A stretch of DNA of 11,157 bases. It comes from Clostridium sp. CAG:921. Lineage in GTDB: Bacteria; Bacillota; Clostridia; TANB77; CAG-465. Shown one piece after another: positions 1-5,775 of the stretch. Location: assembly GCA_000433135.1 (NCBI GenBank), contig HF991991.1, positions 640 to 11,796 on the forward strand, given 5' to 3'. The position numbers and the translations under genes were made by a program. Every line of letters begins with the position of its first letter. The first letter of the stretch is position 1. Below the pieces are notes generated by a model, which had not been told where the DNA came from, ran no database searches, and worked only from the letters and a program-made list of their open reading frames with translations.

Positions 1-687
1 GAATTTAATGAACTATACGATTTATTTTCAAGGATTGGTATAAGAGATGATACAAAATGTAGGGTATATAGTGTTGCTAAGCATTCCTTTTATAACAATG
101 ATACGCTAGATGTTACTTTATATTGTAAAGAAACTGAGAAAAATGGTGTGAAATTACAAGGCATTTACACTTTTGATATGTGTACTATACATTTGAAAAT
201 AGATGATACACATGCTTTGATAATTAGAATTGATATACATGATAAAGTTCAAAATAAAAAAAATATCCTTAGACTAAGAAATTACGAAGAAATTGACGAA
301 TACTTATTAAGTTTAGATAGTCATTTAGATATAGATCAAGTGTATATCACTCTTGTTCAGCTCTCTAATTTTTCTAAAGATTGTATTTCTGTTTATATTC
401 GGTATGGAGAAACTCTAGAAGAAATGGATAGTAAACTTTTTGGAAAAATTCGTACTGAAAAAGGAAAACTTCTCGAATATCATATCTTGGAGGGTAAGGA
501 AGACTATAGTATTCGTATAGGTGGTAAATGGAATTATTCTTCTGATGGAATAGCTATTGCAGGTAGTGTTAATGACCAGCATCTTAGAATTTCTATAAAG
601 GACATCGACTTTAATGATGTAAATTCTAAGTTATCTGAAATTATTTCAAAAGTAAGTGAAAAAATTGATAAAATTTCAGAATTTTAA
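1..687 (+). CDS. Hypothetical protein, 3' part of a gene cut by the window start
   Basis: The reading frame is open from base 1 to a TAA at 685-687 (228 codons), so the gene begins before the window. A GTG at 148 could be read as a start, but it has no convincing Shine-Dalgarno site, and the same frame stays open and protein-like for the 49 codons before it, so a truncated longer gene is the better reading. The visible part has alternating hydrophobic and charged stretches rich in Ile, Asp, Lys and Glu. It shows no membrane segment, signal peptide or cysteine motif, and the last 25 residues look like an amphipathic helix (the segment ending KVSEKIDKISEF). It therefore looks like a soluble cytoplasmic protein. 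I do not recognise the family and offer no function. A strong terminator follows 44 bases after the stop, so it ends its transcript. Confidence 0.7.
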   Translation, partial: EFNELYDLFSRIGIRDDTKCRVYSVAKHSFYNNDTLDVTLYCKETEKNGVKLQGIYTFDMCTIHLKIDDTHALIIRIDIHDKVQNKKNILRLRNYEEIDEYLLSLDSHLDIDQVYITLVQLSNFSKDCISVYIRYGETLEEMDSKLFGKIRTEKGKLLEYHILEGKEDYSIRIGGKWNYSSDGIAIAGSVNDQHLRISIKDIDFNDVNSKLSEIISKVSEKIDKISEF

Positions 688-731
688 AGTTTTATTGATA
701 GTTAATTAATAAAGTAATTTGTAAAAATCAA

Positions 732-768
732 AAAAATAGCTGTAAAACTGTGCTTTACAGCTATTTTT
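732..768 (+). terminator. Rho-independent terminator after the first gene
   Basis: AAAAATAGCTGTAAA (732-746) pairs perfectly over 15 bp with TTTACAGCTATTTTT (754-768) around a 7-base loop. The right arm ends in a T run. Because the left arm starts with an A run, the hairpin could also work on the minus strand, although no minus-strand gene points at it. Confidence 0.9.
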
Positions 769-928
769 ATCTTTAGTAAATACTTAAAAAATATTGAAAG
801 GAATAGCTTTTTGGTATGAAATAAAATAGTAACTTTAATTTAGAGTATTTTTTATTGACTGTTAACGAAAAATTAAAAGAAAGATTTAAGTAATACATAG
901 TTAATAGCAAAAAGAAATACTACTTTCT

Positions 929-1440
929 ATGGAATTTTCAGATATATTATTTAGTGTAGCACATGGTGAAATTTTTGATGATTTTTTTATACTTTGATAC
1001 ATTTATATTTGCATGATTTTGATCAATTAAGAACAATTGCAAAGAAGCATACTATTGCCTTATATTGTAAAAATTTTAATTTTAAAAAGTTATTTATAGG
1101 AGATGAATGTGAATTTATTTATAAGGATAAATTCCTAAATAATTCTTTGAGTTTTAATATAGGATGCTAGAAAAAAATAAGAATTTTACATGCTACAATA
1201 AAGATAATTAGACATAAAATAAAAAAACTTGAAGGAGTAATAATTGTAACAGTAGATACTGCAATAATTATTGTGGATGAGTATGGATTTATAAAAGAAA
1301 ATATTTATAACGGTAATATTATTGCTAAAAGAAAGGGTAAGGTTATTCATTATGGAAAATTAGAAAGCTTTGAATGAAATGAAGATCCGTGTGCATTAAA
1401 TTAACTTGAATCGGATAAGGAAATGATAAAAAAACATTAG
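929..1440 (+). pseudogene. Decayed hypothetical gene (one frameshift, several stops)
   Basis: From an ATG at 929 a plausible protein starts (MEFSDILFSVAHGEIFDDF) and stops at TGA 995-997. The sense of the sequence carries on in another frame from about 980-1000 (LHDFDQLRTIAKKHTIALYC and onward). That second frame is interrupted by TAG 1168, TGA 1375, TAA 1402 and TAG 1438, yet reads as protein between them (for example DTAIIIVDEYGF and IIAKRKGKVIHYGKLESFE). This fits an old inactivated gene of about 170 codons with one frameshift and at least three internal stops. I do not recognise the ancestral family. No Shine-Dalgarno site precedes the ATG. The rest of the gene-free stretch 769-1586 is AT-rich, with no RNA gene or clear promoter that I can support. 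Confidence 0.5.
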
Positions 1441-1586
1441 AAAAACAATAAAAAAATATCCGTCTACACTTTAAGCTTATAAAGAGATATATAGTTTGGA
1501 AATTATTCACGAATGCTTAGAAATTAAGTTATAAACGTGTATTTTTGTATTAAGTTTAGATGGCATAAAAAGAATTGGAGGTAAAT

Positions 1587-2018
1587 ATGGAGTGGAATCA
1601 GTTATTACCAGAGTTTGACGTATTTGATTTAAATGAAAGCTTACACTTTTACATAGATTTAATTGGTTTTTATAAAGTTTATGAAAGAATTGAGGAAAAA
1701 TTTGCATTTTTGCAACTTGGAAGTGTTCAGATTATGTTACAGCAAATAAATTTTGAAAATATTAAATGGAATACTGGAAAGTTAGAGTATCCACTTGGAA
1801 TTGGAATTAATTTTCAGATCGATGTAAATAATATTGATGAAATATATGGTAGATTAAAAGCAGAAGATTATAAAATATTTATTGATATGGAGGAACATTG
1901 GTATAGAAAAGATGACATTTTGATGGGATGTAAAGAATTCTTAGTGCAAGATCCAAATGGATTTGTATTAAGATTTAGCCAAGATATAGGAGAAAAGAAA
2001 GTGCAAGAGTCTATCTGA
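1587..2018 (+). CDS. VOC-superfamily protein (glyoxalase / bleomycin-resistance fold)
   Basis: A 143-residue protein with the layout of small vicinal-oxygen-chelate proteins of the bleomycin-resistance type. The first strand leads into 'LNESLHFYIDLIGF' (residues 15-28), which matches the family's S..FY...GF signature. Strands 'FAFLQLGSVQIML' and 'GIGINFQIDV' follow, and the C-terminal signature is 'QDPNGFVLRF'. Metal-dependent VOC enzymes carry His/Glu ligands in the first strand and after DPxG; here these places hold Phe/Asp and Arg, so it more likely binds a small molecule without metal catalysis, as bleomycin-binding proteins do. The substrate cannot be told from sequence. The start is the ATG at 1587 because GGAGG at 1577-1581 sits five bases before it; the upstream in-frame TTG at 1575 overlaps that site and is rejected. 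It stands alone between a remnant and a strong promoter, and no terminator is evident after it. Confidence 0.82.
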   Translation: MEWNQLLPEFDVFDLNESLHFYIDLIGFYKVYERIEEKFAFLQLGSVQIMLQQINFENIKWNTGKLEYPLGIGINFQIDVNNIDEIYGRLKAEDYKIFIDMEEHWYRKDDILMGCKEFLVQDPNGFVLRFSQDIGEKKVQESI

Positions 2019-2049
2019 AAGTAATAAAATATTTTGTTAAATTTATAAG

Positions 2050-2078
2050 TTGACATAAAGTAAAAGCTATGGTATAAT
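2050..2078 (+). promoter_or_regulatory. Near-ideal sigma-A promoter with extended -10
   Basis: TTGACA at 2050-2055, a 17-base spacer, and TATAAT at 2073-2078 preceded by TGG (2070-2072), which makes an extended -10. Every element matches consensus. Transcription should start near 2085, giving a leader of about 48 bases to the ATG at 2133, with GGAGG at 2122-2126 as ribosome site. Confidence 0.92.
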
Positions 2079-2132
2079 AGCACAAGTAAATTCTTTTATT
2101 ATTTAAAATAATTTTTAATATGGAGGACAAAA

Positions 2133-3197
2133 ATGGAAGTTAAAGTAGCTTACAACAAATATGACAAAGATGGATATAACAAGAGCGGTTATGACAGTCG
2201 AGGCTATAATCGCAGAGGCTATAATAGTAAAGGCTACGATAGAAATGGAAATCATTGGAGCGTTCCTGGAAGCGGTTATGATTCGTATGGATACGATAGG
2301 GATGGTTATGACTATCGAGGTTATAATAAGGATGGCTATAACAAGAGCGGTTATGACAGTCGAGGCTATAATCGCAGAGGCTATAATAGTAAAGGCTACG
2401 ATAGAAATGGAAATCATTGGAGCGTTCCTGGAAGTGGTTATAATTCGTATGGATATGATAAGGATGGCTATGACTATCGAGGTTATAATAAGGATGGCTA
2501 TAACGCGGAAGGTTATAACTACCGAGGATATGATGCAGAAGGCTATAATAAAAAAGGCTTTAATAAAAAAGGTTATAACAGAGAGGGCTATAACGAGGAT
2601 GGCTACAATAAGGAAGGATATGACAAAGAAGGCTATGATAAATATGGCTATGATAGACAAGGCTATAACAAAAAAGGCTTTAATAAAGCCAATATCCATA
2701 GAAATGGTACCAGATATGATGAATTAGGTTATGATGTTAATGGATATAATTCATCTGGCTTAAATAAATGTGGCTTGACAAAGGAGGAACAGCAGAAAAA
2801 AAGTGAGAATCAAAGGAGGGCAAACTATTTAGGACTTTTAAGAAAGGTAAAAAAATTAAGCTCTGGAGAGATGACTTTAGAGGCTTATGTTAAGTCATCA
2901 AAAACGTCAATAAGCGAGCTAATAGAGTTTGCAAAAAAAGAAGAAATGGATGCAAAAATTGTAAGAGGACTTTATAAGTATGTACGGGAGTATGATGAAT
3001 ATACTAAATCATTTTCTAAAAAAGCATACTTAGAAGGCACTGTCTTATTTATTAATGGTAGAGAAGTAAGGCCTACTGAAGATGATGTAGACAGGTGCAT
3101 AGAGTACTTGAAGGCAAAAGGTGACTTAATTTACAAGAAAGGAGTAGAAAACACTATTAGAAAGTATTTAAAGGGTGAGCTATCTATTAGCTGTTGA
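2133..3197 (+). CDS. Tyr/Gly/Asn-rich pentad-repeat protein with helical C-terminal domain
   Basis: A 354-residue protein of two parts. Residues 7-215 are about 33 pentads of the form G-[YF]-[ND]-x-x, mostly with Lys, Arg, Asp, Glu or Ser at x, giving a very Tyr/Gly-rich, basic, polar segment. The run is broken twice by 'NGNHWSVPGS' and later by 'NIHRNGTRYDELG'. Residues about 216-354 are Lys/Glu-rich and probably mostly alpha-helical, without recognised catalytic motifs. There is no signal peptide or membrane helix, so a cytoplasmic location is inferred. A five-residue period recalls pentapeptide-repeat beta-helices, but the motif is not the classical A[DN]Lxx, so that fold is speculation; a flexible Tyr-rich segment that self-associates or binds nucleic acid is equally possible. 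The start is fixed by GGAGG six bases upstream of the ATG. The gene has its own consensus promoter and terminator, so it is a single, probably highly expressed unit. The function is not known to me. Confidence 0.88.
   Translation: MEVKVAYNKYDKDGYNKSGYDSRGYNRRGYNSKGYDRNGNHWSVPGSGYDSYGYDRDGYDYRGYNKDGYNKSGYDSRGYNRRGYNSKGYDRNGNHWSVPGSGYNSYGYDKDGYDYRGYNKDGYNAEGYNYRGYDAEGYNKKGFNKKGYNREGYNEDGYNKEGYDKEGYDKYGYDRQGYNKKGFNKANIHRNGTRYDELGYDVNGYNSSGLNKCGLTKEEQQKKSENQRRANYLGLLRKVKKLSSGEMTLEAYVKSSKTSISELIEFAKKEEMDAKIVRGLYKYVREYDEYTKSFSKKAYLEGTVLFINGREVRPTEDDVDRCIEYLKAKGDLIYKKGVENTIRKYLKGELSISC
2169..2492 (+). repeat. Two 162-bp tandem direct repeats inside the pentad-repeat gene
   Basis: Copy 1 is 2169-2330 and copy 2 is 2331-2492. 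By eye they differ at six of 162 bases, four of them silent; the two amino-acid changes are Asp to Asn and Arg to Lys. Each copy encodes 54 residues (13-66 and 67-120), including the 'NGNHWSVPGS' spacer. A third copy appears to begin at 2493 (GATGGCTATAAC) but diverges at once into other pentads. The unit is an exact multiple of three, so copy-number change keeps the frame. Confidence 0.95.
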
Positions 3198-3220
3198 TAA
3201 CTCATAACTCAAAAATAAAA

Positions 3221-3264
3221 AGTAATAGTCAAGTTGAATTTTAACTTGGCTGTTATTTTTTTTA
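3221..3264 (+). terminator. Rho-independent terminator after the pentad-repeat gene
   Basis: AGTAATAGTCAAGTT (3221-3235) pairs over 15 bp, including three G-U wobbles, with AACTTGGCTGTTATT (3243-3257) around a 7-base loop, followed by a run of T (3256-3264). It lies 24 bases after the stop codon. Confidence 0.88.
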
Positions 3265-3291
3265 GTCTAAAATATTTTTTTGATTATTAAA

Positions 3292-3635
3292 ATGAATGAG
3301 GATGATAATACTAAAATTATAGATTGAAGTATTAATGAAAATATTATTGAGTCAGATGATAAGTAGGTGATGTAGAAGAATATGTAATTATTGCTAAAAT
3401 ATTTGGTTTAATTGCAAAGATATTTATATAGGGTATTTCATTTATATTTTCAATTGTTCTAGTTTTAGTTTTAATATTTAATTTATGTATTTTGTAGTGG
3501 AAAAATATAATTTACATACTTGTGGCATTAATTCTTAGTTTTATATGTCTGGTTAGGCTTGTTATAATAAATGTGAGGAAAAGTAAATTAATAAATGCTA
3601 ATAAAAATCAATCAGTAACTTTAGTAAATATTTAA
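3292..3635 (+). pseudogene. Decayed small two-helix membrane protein
   Basis: An ATG at 3292 opens 'MNEDDNTKIID', which meets TGA at 3325-3327 and, after 'SINENIIESDDK', TAG at 3364-3366. The coding sense continues in a different frame from about 3369 ('DVEEYVIIAKIFGLIAKIFI'), is broken by TAG at 3429 and TAG at 3495, and ends at TAA 3633-3635. Two hydrophobic stretches are recognisable: 'GISFIFSIVLVLVLIFNLC' and 'IIYILVALILSFICLVRLV', the latter followed by a basic tail (NVRKSK). This looks like an inactivated gene for a membrane protein of about 110 residues with an acidic N terminus. No family is recognised and no ribosome site is evident. Apart from the terminator, this remnant and the promoter region before 3852, I see nothing else in 3198-3851. 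Confidence 0.5.
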
Positions 3636-3727
3636 TTAATATAAAAAAATATATGTATAATAATAAAAAATGTAGTGGTGTTACTTTTAATGGTCTTAAT
3701 TTTATTTTACTAACTATTTGTACATAG

Positions 3728-3751
3728 TTTTTTTACTTTTAAGTAAAAAAA
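3728..3751. repeat. AT-only perfect inverted repeat upstream of the membrane-protein gene
   Basis: TTTTTTTACTT (3728-3738) and AAGTAAAAAAA (3741-3751) are perfect reverse complements separated by TT. It sits just before the -35 candidate at 3754. It could be a weak bidirectional terminator, a protein-binding site or chance in AT-rich DNA. Confidence 0.5.
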
Positions 3752-3753
3752 TA

Positions 3754-3782
3754 TTGAAAAAAAAGTAAAATGATGGTATTAT
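3754..3782 (+). promoter_or_regulatory. Probable promoter of the membrane protein / deacylase / regulator operon
   Basis: TTGAAA (3754-3759), a 17-base spacer and TATTAT (3777-3782) preceded by TGG (3774-3776). A TATAAT three bases further on (3780-3785) would need a 20-base spacer, so the TGGTATTAT reading is preferred. The leader to the ATG at 3852 is about 60 bases. Confidence 0.6.
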
Positions 3783-3851
3783 AATAGGGCACACTTACTA
3801 AGGTATAAGTAATGTAAAGCAAAATGTATGTAGATTAAATGAGGTAGGTAT

Positions 3852-4568
3852 ATGGAATATAAAAAGAGTAGAAAAAGTAGGCTGTGGCTATTAATTGGTA
3901 TGTTTTTTTTCATAATGTTTACGTGTATTAGCTTTTTAGTAGCCAAAGATTTAAATCAGGAAAACAAGCTAGTAAATGAACTTGATAGAATGGAAAATAT
4001 GATAAACGCTGCTTATACAGATGAAAATATTGTAAATTTAAAGTTAAATACATTAGTTACCGAAGGAGAATATGCTGTTATTGAAAGTTCATATAAAAGT
4101 TATTTAAAGGATTATTTTAGAGTGGTTTTAGAAATTAAATCTATATTAGAAGATGAAAATGTATCCAATATTTTAGCAATAAAAAATTATGAAATTGATG
4201 GCCCAAAGTTTGAATCAACAAAGAAACTTATTGAAACAACATTAATAAAAGTGAGTGATATAAAAAAAGAATATGAGAAACTTATTGATGAAGATACTAT
4301 AATGTCATATATAGATGGAAATAATTTAGATAGCTATTATGTAGACTTTTATTTACAAGAAATTGTAAAAGATATTGAAAGATTAGACGGCTTAAAGGTT
4401 GTAAATTCTCTTGATAGTAAGATAAATGAGTTAAATGTGTCAAATAAGATAATTAAGTTATTGTCAGAAAATAGTACTAAATGGAGTATAAATAATGAAA
4501 GTATAGTATTTAGTGATGATAGTGTAAAAAATAATTATGAGAATTTGATTTGTGAGATTTCAAATTAA
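3852..4568 (+). CDS. Hypothetical single-pass membrane protein
   Basis: 238 residues. A basic N terminus (MEYKKSRKSR) is followed by one strongly hydrophobic helix at about residues 12-31, without a clear cleavage or lipobox motif, so it is probably an uncleaved anchor with the remaining roughly 205 residues outside the cell. That part is Lys/Glu/Asn/Ile-rich, mostly helical by composition, and has heptad-like stretches (LVNELDRMENMINA). There are no conserved Cys, catalytic motifs or repeats that I recognise, and I assign no family or function. The ATG at 3852 is supported by GAGG at 3841-3844. The stop is only 15 bases before the best start of the downstream tRNA-editing gene, suggesting co-transcription; a functional link is not implied. 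Confidence 0.8.
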   Translation: MEYKKSRKSRLWLLIGMFFFIMFTCISFLVAKDLNQENKLVNELDRMENMINAAYTDENIVNLKLNTLVTEGEYAVIESSYKSYLKDYFRVVLEIKSILEDENVSNILAIKNYEIDGPKFESTKKLIETTLIKVSDIKKEYEKLIDEDTIMSYIDGNNLDSYYVDFYLQEIVKDIERLDGLKVVNSLDSKINELNVSNKIIKLLSENSTKWSINNESIVFSDDSVKNNYENLICEISN

Positions 4569-4583
4569 TTGGAGATGGAGTAT

Positions 4584-5063
4584 TTGAAAAAAAATTTTGA
4601 AAAAACAAATGCAATAAGAATTTTAGAACAAAGAAAAATTAAGTTTAATATATATAATTATTCAGATACAGGTGCAATTAGTGGGGCACAAGTCGCAGAA
4701 GTATTAAAAGAAGATCCAAAGACTGTATTTAAGACTTTAGTGACTGTTGGAAAATCTGGAAATCATTATGTATTTTTAGTTCCTGTTTTGTTAGAACTGG
4801 ATTTAAAAAAGTGCGCAGCTGTTGTTGATGAAAAAAATATAGAAATGGTGAAGTCAAAAGAATTATTACAATTAACTGGTTATATACATGGTGGTTGCTC
4901 TCCAATTGGAATGAAAAAGTTTTTTAAAACTGTAATAGATAAAAGCGCTGTTAATTGTGATAAGATTATATTTAGTGGTGGAAAAATAGGATATCAAATA
5001 GAAACTAACTTAGAAGAATTAAAAAAAGTTATTGACTTTGAACTTAATGATATAGTAAAATAA
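4584..5063 (+). CDS. ybaK: YbaK-family aminoacyl-tRNA deacylase (Cys-tRNA(Pro)-type editing)
   Basis: A member of the YbaK/EbsC family, free-standing relatives of the prolyl-tRNA synthetase editing domain that hydrolyse mischarged tRNA (typically Cys-tRNA(Pro)) in the cytoplasm. About 159 residues, normal for the family. Visible marks, numbered from the TTG at 4584: 'TNAIRILEQRKI' (8-19), the typical family N terminus; 'VFKTLV' (48-53), whose Lys50 matches the catalytic lysine; and 'GYIHGGCSPIGMKK' (99-112), the diagnostic signature. Start choice is uncertain: TTG 4584 has GGAG nine bases upstream (4571-4574) and fits family length; the in-frame ATG at 4575 touches that GGAG, too close for a ribosome site, and TTG 4569 has none. 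The gene follows the membrane protein closely and is followed 31 bases later by a TetR regulator, with no terminator in either gap. The name YbaK reflects family, not a proven substrate. Confidence 0.9.
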   Translation: MKKNFEKTNAIRILEQRKIKFNIYNYSDTGAISGAQVAEVLKEDPKTVFKTLVTVGKSGNHYVFLVPVLLELDLKKCAAVVDEKNIEMVKSKELLQLTGYIHGGCSPIGMKKFFKTVIDKSAVNCDKIIFSGGKIGYQIETNLEELKKVIDFELNDIVK

Positions 5064-5094
5064 CACTTATTATTAGGTAAAGGAGTGGTTGGTA

Positions 5095-5658
5095 ATGTCT
5101 GATATTACAAAGCGAGCTATGGCTCAGTCTTTGAAGAAATTTTTAAGAAAAAAAGATTTAGACAAAATAACTATAAATGATATAACTAGTGATTGTGGAG
5201 TAAATAGACAAACATTTTATTATCATTTTAAGGATATCTATGATTTATTAGAGTGGATTTATGTAAATGATCTAGTAGAGAAAGTTGAAAACGATACTAC
5301 AATTTTTAATTGGCAAGAAAAGTTTGCATATGTTATGAACTACATGCTTGAAAATAAGGATTTTATAATAGGGACATATAAGTCAGTTAGTAGAAAAATT
5401 TTACTTGATTTTTTGTTTAAACATTATAATAACTTGTTTATTGGTTTACTAAATAGCTTTAAGGAGAGTTATGATGTGGATGAAAAAGATAAAAAATTTA
5501 TCGCTAATTTTTATAAATATGGATTTGCAGGTATAATTGAAGGATGGATAGTAGATGAAATGAGAGAAGATCCAGATATTATATTAAAAAAATTAAACTT
5601 GATGATTACAGGAAACTTGGAAGATTCACTAAAAAAAATGTCAAAAAATAAAAAATAA
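5095..5658 (+). CDS. TetR/AcrR-family regulator, DhaS-like
   Basis: 187 residues. The N-terminal DNA-binding domain has a helix-turn-helix at about 25-45, with 'ITINDITSDCGVNRQTFYYHF' fitting the TetR signature (TVxDIAxxxGVSxGTFYxHF) almost position for position, followed by 'KDIYDLLEWIY'. The C-terminal part (about 70-187), with aromatic-rich helices (FYKYGFAGIIEGWI), matches the C-terminal ligand/dimer domain seen in DhaS-like members. The ATG at 5095 is chosen because AAAGGAG (5079-5085) lies nine bases upstream; TTG at 5089 is too close to it. It is the last gene before a terminator and lies just upstream of oleate hydratase in the same direction. From that neighbourhood I infer that it controls the hydratase and may sense a fatty acid; this is not shown by sequence. 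Confidence 0.88.
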   Translation: MSDITKRAMAQSLKKFLRKKDLDKITINDITSDCGVNRQTFYYHFKDIYDLLEWIYVNDLVEKVENDTTIFNWQEKFAYVMNYMLENKDFIIGTYKSVSRKILLDFLFKHYNNLFIGLLNSFKESYDVDEKDKKFIANFYKYGFAGIIEGWIVDEMREDPDIILKKLNLMITGNLEDSLKKMSKNKK

Positions 5659-5671
5659 TAAAAAATATACA

Positions 5672-5713
5672 AAAGGTAGATTGTGTACAAAATTAGTACT
5701 AATCTACTTTTTT
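5672..5713 (+). terminator. Hairpin terminator after the TetR gene, possibly overlapping an operator
   Basis: AAAGGTAGATT (5672-5682) pairs over 11 bp (one G-U) with AATCTACTTTT (5701-5711), followed by more T to 5713. The 18-base loop holds a smaller GTAC...GTAC pairing. It starts 13 bases after the stop of the regulator. The right arm can instead pair with AAAAAGTAGAT at 5733-5743. Confidence 0.7.
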
Positions 5714-5718
5714 GTTTA

Positions 5719-5748
5719 TTGCATAAAATTATAAAAAGTAGATATAAT
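5719..5748 (+). promoter_or_regulatory. Probable oleate hydratase promoter with candidate operator half-site
   Basis: A perfect TATAAT at 5743-5748 with a weak -35, TTGCAT (5719-5724), 18 bases upstream. GTAGAT at 5738-5743 abuts the -10 box and repeats the arms of the preceding hairpin (GTAGATT 5676-5682, AATCTAC 5701-5707). A poor -35 with operator-like repeats suggests regulation, probably by the adjacent TetR protein (inference). The ribosome site GGGGGAG follows at 5761-5767. Confidence 0.6.
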
Positions 5749-5775
5749 ATAAGGTGTAAAGGGGGAGATAAAGAT

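Noticed and set aside
2169..2510. Regular repeats as a possible CRISPR array
   Set aside because: The repeats are contiguous coding pentads and 162-bp blocks without unique spacers.
2115..2699. Minus-strand open frame of 194 codons, Ile/Ala/Val-rich, looking like a many-helix membrane protein
   Set aside because: It is the complement of the Gly-Tyr-Asn pentad codons; the hydrophobic periodicity follows from the sense repeat, and there is no ribosome site or promoter on that strand.
2161..2727. Plus-strand open frame of 188 codons in another phase of the pentad repeats
   Set aside because: A repeat shadow with Met/Ile/Thr-rich low complexity and no Shine-Dalgarno site; the main frame has a consensus promoter, GGAGG and a terminator.
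929..3635. Recoding of TAG/TGA (suppression) to explain the two interrupted frames
   Set aside because: All three stop types occur along with frameshifts, no ribosome sites are present, and the intact genes here end normally, so decay is simpler.
5683..5775. N-terminal extension of oleate hydratase by 31 residues
   Set aside because: It runs through the terminator hairpin and the TATAAT box; the family begins at MYYGSGNYEAF, where the ribosome site is.
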